A stretch of 43,415 bases of DNA from Haplosporangium gracile (lineage: Eukaryota > Mortierellomycota > Mortierellomycetes > Mortierellales > Mortierellaceae). Numbering within the stretch: the first letter of the stretch is position 1; each line of letters starts with the position of its first letter. The DNA lies in the NCBI GenBank assembly GCA_015499985.1, contig JAAAUF010000213.1, positions 5,515-48,929 on the forward strand. The letters are read 5' to 3'. Below are positions 11,863-22,809 of the stretch, one piece after another. Both the position numbers and the translations under genes were made by a program. The notes under the pieces are model-generated. The model did no database searches. It saw only the letters and a program-made list of their open reading frames with translations, and was not told the DNA's origin.

Positions 11863-11868
11863 AATAAA
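11863..11868 (+). terminator. AATAAA polyadenylation signal of SMU1
   Basis: A perfect AATAAA followed by an A-run lies 46 nt downstream of the SMU1 stop codon. Confidence 0.45.
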
Positions 11869-12397
11869 AAAAATCGTTCGTTGGATAAAAGGACAAGAAT
11901 GCACCTGGGGCCTTTATTGTCAGCTAACCATGGCTATCTTTGCTTGTTGTTTTTATGGCTTGTTTGTTTGTTGTTCGGCTCGGCTGAAGATCCCCCTTCA
12001 CCTACAACGAGGATCTGACAGGAAAAGAAGGAAGGTCGGGGTAAGAAGACTTGGATCAGCCCACTTCGATTTTTTCTTTTTTTATAGGAAAAAGGAGGAA
12101 AGAGGAGACATGCCAATTGATACGCTAGGAGTGTGTCTTTTTTACGTTCGAGCGATAACTTTTTTGCAAGTGCGTATTTGTGTCAAACAGGTTCCGTGCG
12201 CTCTTGCTTTGTGTTGTCTTATCTCGTTTCCTGCCCGTGCGACAATCACATATTAATTTACCATAGGAGCGTGAATGTGAATACCCCCTGTGAAAATCTA
12301 AAAGGAAAAAAATCAGGCCACATCGCCCTTGACTTTTGCAGCCCCGCAAAAAAAATAACTGTGCCTAATTGATCAATTTCGATCCAGCACCTGAACT

Positions 12398-12406
12398 CTT
12401 TAAATA
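12398..12406 (+). promoter_or_regulatory. TATA-like element of ERG7
   Basis: CTTTAAATA lies about 125 nt upstream of the start codon and just before the pyrimidine-rich leader. Spacing fits a TATA element with a leader of roughly 90 nt, but no start site can be seen from sequence. Confidence 0.3.
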
Positions 12407-12527
12407 CTGTGGCCGCTCCTTTGTTTGCCCCGGAATCTCGCTCATTCATCACTCCTCCTCCTCTCTTGCTCCATTCACCCATCACTCTCCACTCTCTCCA
12501 CTCTCTCTCACTCACGAATACCTTCGC

Positions 12528-15378
12528 ATGACAGGAATAACTATCAATCAGACAGAAGTCCACACCCCGACAGACAGGACCCGCTGGCGCCTGAGGGCCG
12601 ACGAGGGCAAACAGACCTGGCACTACCTCAGCGAGGAGGAGCACAAGGTCAACCCTCAGACCGACATTGAAAAGTACTGGCTCGGTCTCAAGCTGGTAAC
12701 TTATACATCCCCTTTTCAGTCACTCTAGAACTGTCGATCTCTTCAACAATTGACTCTCTCGTCCCATACTGACAATCTACTTATTATTCATTACTTGTCA
12801 AATAGGATGCACCAGAGTTGGCAAAGCCAAAGACGGCCCAGGAGGCAGCCAGGAACGGATACGAATTCTTTAAGCGTCTCCAGAACGAGGAAGGTTTCTG
12901 GCCCGGAGAATATGGTGGACCCATGTTCCTGCTCCCCGGTCTTGTTATTACTTACTACATCACTGGCGAGAAGATGCCTAACGGATGGGCTCAAGAGATT
13001 ATCCAGTACATCTTCAACCGGGCCCACAAGGACGACGGTGGATGGGGACTGTAAGTTTTTTCTTTCAAGGAAGGCTCGACGTTCATTGAGTTGTTTAGGA
13101 GGTGTATTCGTTGTGGATTTAGTGTTGCTAAACGTGTTTCTGTTAACCTTCCCGGCTGCTAGGCACATCGAGGGTCATTCGACAGTGTTTGGAACGGCGT
13201 TGAACTATATTGCTCTTCGTCTCTTGGGCGTTGATGCCGAGCACCCTGTCTGTGTCCGCGCCCGTGGCATCCTTCACAAGCTCGGTAAGACTAATACCTA
13301 CCTCACATTTCAAACGACATTATCTTCCTTCTCACACTCAGAAGCAATCCAAAGGTATAACCTAACACATACTTCCTGATTCATTGACACACACAGGAGG
13401 AGCAACAGGATCGCCATCATGGGGAAAGTTCTGGATGGCGACATTGGGAGTATACGACTGGGAGGGCTTGAACCCTGTTCCCCCAGAGCTCTGGCTCTTG
13501 CCCCACATCCTCCCCATCCACCCTGGTCGTTACTGGTGCCACACTCGTAACGTCTACATTCCCATGAGTTACCTCTACGGCCGTCGTGCCACCTTCCCCC
13601 TCAACGACCTCACCCGTAAGCTGCGTGAGGAGATCTACACCCAGCCCTACGAATCCATCGCCTGGTACCAACAGCGCAACAACATCTGCAAGGCCGACGA
13701 GTACTACCCCCATACACGTTTGTTGAACTTTTTGAATGGTGGACTGGTCATTGCGGAAAAGGTTACTTCGCGGTCGATGATCCGAAAGGCGGCCTTGAGG
13801 GCTGCTTATGCCCAGGTCAAGTACGAGGATGAGAACACGCATTACTTGGATATTGGACCTGTCAACAAGGTTATGAACATGTTGTCGACCTACTATGAGG
13901 AGGGCAAGGCATCGGAGGCTTTCAAGAAGCATGTCAAGAACAACATCGATTTCATGTGGTAACTTACTTGGAATGTTCACTTTTTATATTGAAAAATGTC
14001 TTTTTTTTCCCCTTCTCGAAAGCCCATACCACACACGTTAATGTATTGTTTGCTAACTTCCGACAAATGTAATATTCCTATATAGGATGTCGAGCGAGGG
14101 AATGATGATGAATGGAACCAACGGCTCGCAGCTGTGGGACACTGCATTGTTGACCCAGGGAATCATCGAGTCTGGATTGGCGCAGGAGAAGCAAAACCAT
14201 GAGTCGATGAAGCGCGTCCTCACCTTCTTGGATGTCCAACAGATCCGAAAGAACCCTCCCTTCATGAAGGAGGGTTACCGTGACCCCACCTTGGGAGCCT
14301 GGGCCTTCAGTAACAAGCACCAGGGCTACACCGTCTCAGACTGCACCTCTGAAGGTCTCAAAGCCGTCCTCCTCCTCCAGGGCAAGCTCAGGTAAGAAAG
14401 GATCTTGGTCTTTTGATTGGCAAGGTAGAGAGAATTTTGAGGCGAACGAGTTTCTTATTCTTACAATATCTATATACCAATCTCACTTACTCCACGATGA
14501 CAGCTACACGGAAGATTTGATCTCAGTAAAGAGAATGGAAGAGGCGGTCGATATTGTGTTGGCGATGCAAAACTCGAATGGAGGATTCGCATCGTACGAG
14601 AGTGTCCGTGGCCCTGCCTGGTTGGAGTGGATCAACCCTGCCGAGGTCTTTGGAAACATCATGATTGAGTACTGCTACCCCGAATGCTCCACCGCTTGTG
14701 TTCTCGGTCTCTCTTACTTCCGTGACCAGTGCCCCAACTACCGCCGCGACGAAATCAAGTAAGTCTTTCGACTCGGATAAAAAAAAGAAGAAGCGTGTTT
14801 GCCTGAACCTGTCAATGTCTGCTCCACGAAAAAAAAGACTTGGACACTGACATTTTCCTAAAATTTATAGTGCTACGATCGACCGCGCAGTCAAGTTCAT
14901 CCTGTCAGACCAACGCGCCGACGGGTCATGGTACGGTTCCTGGGCAATCTGCTTCACCTACGCAACTATGTTCGCCTGTGAGTCGCTCTCGAACGTCGGC
15001 CAGTTCTACGACAACTCGGACCCTGTCCGTCGCGCCTGTGAGTTCCTTCTCTCCAAGCAGCGTGAAGACGGCGGCTGGGGCGAGTCCTACAAGTCATGTG
15101 AACAGCACCGCTATATCGAGCACGAAGAGACTCAAGTCGTTCAGACTTCTTGGGCATTGATGGCGCTTATGGCTGCTCGGTGCCCCGACAAGGCCGCGAT
15201 CCAGCGCGGTATCCGGATGCTCATGGGTCGTCAGCAGCCTGATGGACAGTGGAAACAGGAGGCTATTGAGGGAATCTTTAACCACTCTTGCTCGATCTCT
15301 TATGGAAACTATAAGCACATTTTCACCATCTGGGCACTTGGACGGTATGGCAAGATGTACGGCGACGAAACTCTGTAG
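12528..15378 (+). CDS. ERG7: Lanosterol synthase (oxidosqualene cyclase), 7 exons, 721 aa
   Basis: Exons: 12528-12695, 12806-13050, 13163-13284, 13397-13958, 14086-14391, 14504-14758, 14871-15378 (2166 nt, all GT-AG, in frame). The enzyme cyclises (3S)-2,3-oxidosqualene to lanosterol, the first sterol of the ergosterol pathway, on the ER or lipid-droplet membrane. The catalytic motif is DCTSE, with the acid at Asp451 (the family motif is DCTAE). Several QW repeats are visible: [38 protein letters not shown] and QQPDGQW. Length matches fungal ERG7 (about 730 aa). The start codon is the first ATG of the exon, ahead of [14 protein letters not shown]. The gene is convergent with the NST1-like gene, 254 nt between stops. 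Codon use is GC-ending and strongly biased, consistent with high expression. Confidence 0.97.
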
Positions 15379-15632
15379 AAAAACAAAAACTATCAGCAAA
15401 TGAACATATCACCATAGCATACCGCAAATTGTTATCAGCATGCATTTTTGTAATCATTATTGGAATACTATGTTTGTACATTATTGGCATGAAGGAAAGA
15501 TGAGAGGAAGGGGAGGGATGTAGGTGCTATGGAAACAAGAATGACAACAAAAAAAGATAACAAAAAGGACGGCAGACGAGGTGGGAACAAATGGAAGAAA
15601 CGAAAGGACAGGAGAAAGTGATTATAAGAAAA

Positions 15633-18600
15633 TTACAAGGAGTAAGTCGGCTCTCTGGCTGCTGCTCCTCCACCACCACCACCTGTTGGGCCTCCAACCT
15701 CGCCAATTGACCCCAAAGGATGTTGGTGGTGAATCTGATGAGGATGGTGTTGTTGTTGCTGTTGCTGTTTCTGCTGTAAGAGATGGGCTCCAAATCCACT
15801 CGAGAACCCATTCGGAAGTCGGTCATTATCCATTGTCTGCCCAACTCCACTAACACTGTTGTTCCTCGGGGACAAAAGACCCGTGTCGATTCCATCCATT
15901 CCATCATGCATCCGCATCGTCGGCAAATGGCTCACAGACTTGCGACTCGACCCCACAGTCAATCCCAGACCATGGCTGGGGAAGTGGTTAAAGCCATGAG
16001 ACGAGTGCTGCTGGTGCATATGACTGTTTGATCCTCCGTTTGGTGGCCCGATCGGCATCAAGGGGCTGTGCTGACCATTGCTGATGCTTCCACTGTTGCT
16101 AAGAACTGGCGGTGGCGAGAGTGACCTCGACGGTGGCGAAGACAAGCCCATGGTAGACGAGATGTTGGCTCCAACGCTGTTCATATGAGGTGGCCGCATG
16201 AAATTCGTTCGTCCCCAGGTATTGGATCCATTCAACGGTGGAGAGCTCAAGCCCAATTGGTGCTGCTGTTGCTGTTGGAGCTGGTGCTGTTGGAGTTGGT
16301 GTTGCTGCTGCTGCAAGTGTAGCTCCTGCATGTACTGCTGCTGTTGTTGCTGTTGGAGATATAATTGCTGTTGTTGCTGTTGAGATGTGCGCTGCTGCTG
16401 CTGGAGATGCTGAAGCTGGTTTTGTGGTGGTGATGAGATGTTCATTGCATAAGAGGACATAAAGTGTGCAGCAGATGGCGCCGATCCATGTCCTGACTGT
16501 TGCTGGCCATAGGTCGAAAAATCTCCTGTTGACATAAAAGGCACTGATAACCAAGGAAACAGTCGAGAACGTTAGTTACGCGGCTGAGAGACAACAGGGA
16601 GAAAGATCCGTAATTGAATGTTAACAATATCGTGTCTTACCATGTCCATTCATTCGACTTCCAAAAAACGAGTTGGTAAAAAACGAGCCTGGGTTCGAAG
16701 GGCTGAGGCCCTGCAGAGGCTCTGATGGATCCAATTGCCGCAAACCAGTAGCAGCAGTCGCATCGGTCGAGAACGAATGGGTTTCGTTTCCACCGTTCGT
16801 CGACCGTAGAGTTTCCTTGTTTCCAAGAACCACGCTGTCCAAATCCAGCGCAGAACCTCCAGTAAGGTTCAGAGGAGGTGATCTAGATCGCCTCTCGATC
16901 TCGGCGCCAACAGTAAGGCCGGAAAGTCCCAATGTCAGTCCATCGAAGCTGTTGGAGATGGTTCCAGCGCTCGCATTCTGTACAGAGTCTTTTGGCCTTC
17001 CAATAGGTACTGGACGCTGGATGGGCTTGATCGTGTCCGTTGTAGGTCCATGTGGCGTGGATGTCCTCCTGGCATGGCCAATTGGTGAAATGAGGCCAAA
17101 CGAGTTAATAGGCGTTCCAATGGCTCCAAGGCTTGAAGGGCTGTGCAAAGGTGAGCCGGATTTGTTGGATTGGTCGTGAGTTGCTGATGAGTTAGTATTC
17201 ATGAGTGTCATCATCTGCTTGGTTGAAGTGTTGCTTTGGCCGTAGCCGATGGGACCAAGTCCTGGTGACCGCAGGCCACCCATCGACTGAGGAACGTGGC
17301 TAGAAGATGACGGGTGTTGTGGGACCACTTGGAAGGGTGAATGGTTCTGGTGCGAAGGTCCTGCCAAAAAGCCGCCACGACCAGCTGAATGGCCAATACG
17401 CGACGAAAACGCGTCATGCTCGCCTCCAATGTGACCAAAATGTGCTGGTGGTCGGAACAGCCCATGTTGGACAGGCTGTTGGAACATGGAGTGTTGGTGT
17501 GCAAGAGAGTGCTGGGATTGGACATGAGCTTGTGGATTTGGCTGGGCTGGGTATGAGTTGGACCACAAAGGGTTGTGAACAGATGTCGATAAGCCTTGAG
17601 CCAAAGCAGACTGATCATTCAAAGTCTCGCCAACGCCATTTGGCAATGGTGAAGGAGACACCTTGGGCGATTGACTCTGTGGCTCTTCAAGAGTAGTGGC
17701 GAGTCCTGACGCGGGGCACGTCATCGACGATGATTTAAGAGGAGATTGTGGGGTGGTATCCTGAACGGTCGAGGCGTTGATGGCGGTGGCGGCCGTGGTC
17801 ACAAGAGACTCACTTTGTCGCTCTTCCTCCTGTTGAAGTTCGAGCTCCAGTGCCAACTCCTGCTTGGCCAGCTGTTCTTGCAACCGTAACTCTTCTTGTC
17901 GTAACTGCTCCAATGCGAGCTGTTGCTTCAGGTACGCCTCGCGCTCCTGCCGCCGCGCATCCTCCTCGGCCTTCTTGACTTGCTCTTCCTTCTCCTTAGA
18001 AAGCTGCTCCTCCTTCTCCTTGACGAGTTGCTCCTCCTTCTCCTTGGTCAGCTGCTCCTCTTTTCGCTTGCGCTCCTTCTCAGCTTCACGGGCTTTGTCT
18101 TCCTTGGCCTTACGTTTTCGCTCTTCCTCCTTCTTGATACGCTCTTCCTCTCGTAGCTTCTTCTCTTCTTCCTTGATTCGTCGTTCCTCCTCCCTTCGTT
18201 TCCGGTCAGCCTCCTGCTTGCGCTCGCGTTCCTCCTGGACTCGTTTCTCCTCTGCTAACCGTTGCGCCTCCTTTGCAGCTCGTTCTTCCTCCTTTTGCTG
18301 TCGTTGCAGTCTAGTCAAGAAAAAACGAAAGAGAGCATGATGTTAGTATATTACACCGAATTGCATGTTGACCCGGATCAACAACACATACACGCAGCTA
18401 GACGAAAGACTAAAGTTACCTCTTCTTATCACGTTTCTTCTCCTTTTCTCGTTCTTTCCTTTCCTCGCGAAGTTGCTCCTGACGTGACTCTTCTTCTAGC
18501 TCTGCCAAAAGGCGCTCCTGTCTTTCCTGAGCGACCTTTTCTCGATATGCACTCAAGACACGTTGCTCAAACATTCGTGCAGCAAAGGCCTGGAACATGC

Positions 18601-20563
18601 GGCGGCCTTCTTCCATCCGCTGCTCCTTTGTCAATGCATCCTTAATCGAGTAAAATACATGATACACATGGTTAGTATTGATAAATGAGATCTTGACACA
18701 AATATGTGATCAACCCTGCATGGATTTCCTGCGTGAGCGATACAATTGTGACCCTAGCATGTTACCTCTTCAGGGCCGTCGTCTTCGAATTCGCCATCGT
18801 CTTCGTCATCATATTCTTCGTAAACGCCGCGGTTGTCCATCAAGTCGTCGTCTCGTTGAACTTTGCGGTCGGCCAGTCTGTCCATCATCTCGAGGAACTT
18901 CTTGCCGTCGTTTTCAAGCAAATCCTCTGCGACTGTCAGGATATTGCCTATATATAGTTGAATTAGGCGAGAAGGATCGGGGTCAATTGAATGAGTACAT
19001 GTACATTAGCTAGGAATTGGATGCGACTTTTGGTGACTTCGTACCTTTGGCTTGGAGTGTGTTAGGGAAGCCGCTACGGTATGGGAAGGGTGCTTGGCGA
19101 TTACTGATTTCATCCTCATACTCCTCCTCGTCATCCTCGTCCTCATACTCATCATCTTCTTCCTCGTCGTCCTCTTCATCGTCTTCTTCGTCTTCTTCGT
19201 CTTCATCTTCATCGTCTTCATCATCGTCCTCGTCTGAACCCCTGGATTCATCCGATAGCTCATCTTCCTCAAAGGCTGGGGCATGTTGACCATATGTGAG
19301 AGCGTGTCCATCCGATGGCTGCTGCTGATTGGCATATTGCTCCAGTTCGTCGTAGTAGGCGTCGTACAAAAGCTCCAGTTCCTCTTCAATCGCAGTTCTA
19401 TTTCGACATCAGCAATAAATGAGAAGTGTTTAGAGATTAGACAGATCTTAATCTGATCAGAAAAAAAAAGTAAGAGAACACACCAGCGAGACAGCCATCT
19501 CGTCGGTCCAGAGTGACAATGCTTACCGTTTCCGTCCGCAAAGGGAGCACGAGCAAGAGTGTCGCTGCTGCTCCTTCATCTTTTTCAGAACGGCTTCCTT
19601 CTCGACTCGGACTAAAGATCGTCGCTCCTCTTCCCGCAATTGGAACCAAAACTCGCGGATCCGCTGGCGCTCCTCTGCGTCCGAATAGTGCCAGAATCCA
19701 TCGTTTTGAGAATGGCTGTCGTGAGAGTGCTTGGTCATCGATCCATGCTCATGTCCATTGCGATGTACAGAAGGAACCATAGCCTTGGAGCTGTTGGGAT
19801 GACTGTGGTTGTGGTTGTGGTTGTGGTTGTGGTTGTGTTGGTTGTAGGCGTTACCGGCAAATGGCAGTGGGTTGGTGGTGGTCGACTTTTTCTTTTTCTT
19901 TTTCTTCTTTTTGGAGGCGGTCGATCCGGTGCTTTGGCTGGTAGACGCTGCGGCTGCTGTTGATGCGCCTTGGCGAGTTGAACCTCCAGAGCTAGCTGCG
20001 CCTGCTTCTGAAGCAGAAGCCATGGAAGGTGTCTCTGGATCATAGACCTCTTCGTCCGAGTAAAAATCCTCGTCGTCCTCGTCTTCCTCATCGTGATGAT
20101 GGTGTCCCGAGTCATGATGATGGTGGTGTGCATGGTCGTGCTGGCAGTCGGAGTGATGTTGATGTTGATGCTGGTGTGAATGGTTATGACCTCCTGTCCG
20201 TTGTTCAAACTCCTCGATCCTTTCCAATACCTTCTTCTTGGAGCGTTTCTTTTTCTTTTTTTTATGTGAAGCGTTGATGCTGCCAAAGAGGAGGCCGTTG
20301 TGGTTGCTGGAGGAGGAAGATCCTTTATGACCTTGAGGTGTCTCTAAAGTAGAGGCATCACGAGCGGCTCCTGCTGGTGTTGCTCCTGTTCCTGCAGAGA
20401 CATTCGCAAGGTGTGGTTGGGGCATCGAGTGGTCGTGAAGGGATGAGGCAAAGTGCTTAGTCATATCGATGTTGAGACTCCTCTTCCTGCCGTCTCTGCT
20501 GTAGATGACGGCTGACTTGGGTGGAGGGAGGGCGTCCTCGGGAGCGAATGTGTGGGCGGCCAT
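15633..20563 (-). CDS. NST1: NST1-like stress response protein, 6 exons, ~1457 aa
   Basis: Exons: 20563-19527, 19397-19045, 18947-18766, 18640-18420, 18310-16641, 16543-15633 (4374 nt, GT-AG). Blocks typical of fungal NST1 appear in order: [24 protein letters not shown] at the exon 1/2 junction, [16 protein letters not shown], and [25 protein letters not shown] (about residue 525). A long charged coiled coil of Lys/Glu/Arg repeats follows (about 545-800). The N-terminus holds poly-Lys stretches, a His-rich patch (126-157) and acidic tracts. Exon 2 is dominated by Asp/Glu. The C-terminal third is Ser/Pro/Gln-rich and includes a poly-Gln zone (about 1196-1252). In yeast NST1 is a negative effector of salt tolerance; its molecular function is unclear. 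Low-complexity DNA here makes length polymorphism and assembly error likely. Confidence 0.9.
16258..16415 (-). repeat. CAG/CAA repeat zone coding poly-Gln in the NST1-like protein
   Basis: On the sense strand this is a run of CAG and CAA codons broken by Leu, His and Tyr codons, coding Gln-rich blocks. Mixed CAG/CAA use suggests selection for the amino acid or repeat interruption, not a pure triplet expansion. Confidence 0.8.
19104..19240 (-). repeat. GAA/GAC/GAT repeat zone coding an Asp/Glu tract
   Basis: About 45 consecutive codons of exon 2 of the NST1-like gene are almost only Asp and Glu with a few Tyr. The other strand reads as poly-Ser, which is only an antisense artefact. Confidence 0.8.
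20093..20188 (-). other. His-rich patch of the NST1-like protein (residues 126-157)
   Basis: Roughly half of these 32 residues are His, with one Cys and several Asp, and an Asp/Glu run follows at once. A second alternating His/Asn patch lies at about 19800-19845. Such segments can bind Zn, Ni or Cu, but here that is inference. Confidence 0.6.
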
Positions 20564-21648
20564 GGATCGTGTGGTTGAGAAATGGAGGGTCGATGGTTAA
20601 ACGACTTGGCAGCCTCCGAGAGATATCTTGAGAATAGCCTGGGAAGTTTTTGAGTGGTAGTAAAGGGCTGAGAGAAGTGAGAATGAGAAAGGGAAGAAAG
20701 AAGGGAGAGTGTCGTTCTGTGAATGAGTTGACGGGTCAAAGGGAGGGAAGTGAGTAAGGGTCGTTGAAGGTGAAAAGAGGCAGAAGAGAAAAAGAAAAGG
20801 GGACGGCACGGGGGGGGGAGGGGGGGTACAGTAAGCAGTGTATGGTGAAGGAAGCAGGAAGAAAAGAAAGAAGGAAGGAGGGGAAGGGAGAGAGAAAAGA
20901 AGGTCGGTCAGTTGGTTGTCGAAAGGAATGAACGGACAAGAGTCGTCTGGCCTTGTCTTGCCAGTCCTGGTTCGGACTGAAGGGAACGGGTGGTCGAGTG
21001 AAAAAGAACTTGGTTGTATTCTTTCTTTTTGTCTGTTTCTTAGTCGCTTCTGTTTTTTGGTCTTTTCTCGATCCTCGTCCGTGTCTTCGACATCGTCTAT
21101 TTCTGTTCATCGTGTGTCGGTCGGCTGCTTTCAACGCTGTGTTTCTTTGTCATAGGGAGAAGCCTCGCACATCCAGTATGCACAACCCCAGCAGAGCGCA
21201 TTTATGGCACAACAAGGGACTGAGTGTGCAAAGGCGGAATGTGCGGTGAGTGTGTGGCGGTGTGGCATTCATGGTCACCCTCAGAAGGCTGTTATTACCA
21301 AATGGCGGTATTGGAGGTGAAGAGAAGGTGTGGCCATGTTCAAAGTTGAGTAGCTTGCCTCCAACTTGGCGGCCACATATTTAATTAAGGGTTTTTTCGA
21401 TTCCCAACTGGGTGACGTAGACATCAACGCCCCTCGAACATCCAAGGACCTTGGACGGGGGGACAAAGCGACAAGTTTTTGCTGTGGATCTTTTTGGGTT
21501 TTTATTTACATCATTGAGTGTGGTGCACCAAAGGTGTGTTTGTAAAAGGTTTGTTATGAGGTTCTTGCAGGAATGCTTGTACGTCCTTGAACTTTTTTGG
21601 AAGGCGTCGGGTGTCGGGGTGAAGAGGAAACAAACGGGTTCGGTGTAT
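20564..21648. other. Intergenic: NST1 leader/promoter and IF1 3' flank
   Basis: No gene is supported. Next to NST1 the sense strand is CT-rich (about 20600-20900), as in a long leader. A G-run cluster lies at 20797-20827. A TTTATT at 21501-21506 reads AATAAA on the minus strand and could be the IF1 polyadenylation signal, about 145 nt past its stop. Confidence 0.45.
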
Positions 21649-22131
21649 TTACTTGTTGTTCTTCTTGAGATCCTCGATCTCCTTATCCTTGCGAGCGAGT
21701 TCCTCTTTCAACTTCTTGATCTGCTCCTGCTCCTATTGACAGTGAAAACAAAAAAGAAAACGAATTGAGAAAGGAGTTAGCACTGTGTTCGATTTTAGGT
21801 CAATGAATGGTGTCGATCCGGAATATCGCGTCCAGTGTTCTATTTCAACAAAACCTCAAGTAGCAAACTACAAGTGCAGGCTTGAAGAAAAACATAGTAC
21901 ACTTTGAAAAAGGCCGGATCAGATGAACCCGTGTGGGAGTTTTCTTCTGTTTTTTCCATGGGAATAAGATTCGGAATCGGAACGAGACTGTACCTTGGCG
22001 CGAATGTACCTGGCCTCCTCGGCCTTCTCCTTGTTGTCGAAGCCGGTGCTGTAGGCGCGGCGAACAGCAGTGGTGGCCTGGACAGGCTTGAAGGTGCGGA
22101 CGGCGTTGGTGGTGGTGATGGTGCGCAACAT
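21649..22131 (-). CDS. INH1: Mitochondrial ATPase inhibitor IF1, 2 exons, 73 aa
   Basis: Exons 22131-21994 and 21732-21649 (222 nt) are joined by a 261-nt GT-AG intron. The N-terminus MLRTITTTNAVRTFKPVQ is Arg/Thr-rich without acids, a matrix-targeting presequence that probably ends near RRAYS. The mature part carries the IF1 core FDNKEKAEEARYIRAKEQEQ, which matches bovine FGKREQAEEERYFRAR in pattern, then a short coiled coil of KLKEEL and KDKEIEDLKK type. IF1 inserts into the F1 catalytic interface and blocks ATP hydrolysis when the proton gradient collapses. The mature length (about 46 aa) is short even for fungi, so the dimerising C-terminal coil is minimal. The gene is head-to-head with succinyl-CoA ligase alpha. 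It is easily missed because each exon is small. Confidence 0.88.
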
Positions 22132-22809
22132 GGTTGATAAGGTGAGTCTTTGTGTAGAGGAAAGTTGGTTTGAAAGAGAAAAAGGAAAAAAAGGAAAAAA
22201 AGTGTGCAAAATACTTTCGTGCATGCGTGACGTATGTAATGCGACCGGAAGTGCATGATTAAACCAGTGAAACGCGCCCCCACAGTGTCTTGCTTTAAAC
22301 AACATACTGCAAAAAAAGACCCAAAAAAGACCTGCCGCCGCCTCGCAAATCCATGTCGACAATTGGCCTGGTTTCCTCCCCGGTTCCTTTCTGGGGGATT
22401 GGTCAGCCGACTATTTGAAGCAGAAAGAACGCGACATCGGAACGTGTTTGTCTTTTCTTTTTTGTCTGGTAGCGTCAATTATTTTAGAGTCCATGCCTAG
22501 ATGGGTTGTTTAGGAACATAGTCCGTGGCAGCGATGGCACGATGCCGAAGTGAAGAAGAAGAACCCTGTCACCGAAAGGTGAGAGGGCCGAGGAGCGGTG
22601 TTGAAGTCCAGGCTGGCGCGTTGTTTTTCTGGGGAGGGCGACCAATTTCATTTTTCAAACTCCAGCAAGAGGAGCCACGTACAATTTTGATTTGGGTGTG
22701 TATGTGTTTTGTGTACGTGTTGTTGGAATTCTGTTGACACCTTTGCGAGGAGCGGGTTCGTTCCTCTTTTTTTCTTCACTCCCCCATCAACCATAAACAA
22801 CCAACAACA
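22132..22809. promoter_or_regulatory. Shared upstream region of IF1 and succinyl-CoA ligase alpha
   Basis: These 678 nt lie between two divergent start codons, both of nuclear genes for mitochondrial energy proteins. No other gene is credible inside. The ends are leader-like: A/G-rich (CT on the sense strand) next to IF1, and TTTTTCTTCACTCCCCC then CAACAACAA directly before the ligase ATG. I found no nameable regulatory motif. Confidence 0.5.

Larger units (their letters stand above)
11818..12527. other. SMU1 3' flank and ERG7 promoter/leader
   Basis: No gene is seen in these 710 nt. An AATAAA lies 46 nt after the SMU1 stop. A TTTAAATA box lies about 125 nt before the ERG7 start, followed by a long CT/CA-rich leader (about 12430-12520) typical of highly expressed fungal genes. 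I did not find a convincing sterol regulatory element. Confidence 0.5.

Noticed and set aside
16198..16462. Plus-strand Cys-rich and Ala-rich frames
   Set aside because: Antisense readings of the CAG/CAA poly-Gln zone.
19017..19289. Plus-strand poly-Ser frame
   Set aside because: Exact antisense of the Asp/Glu tract of the NST1-like gene.
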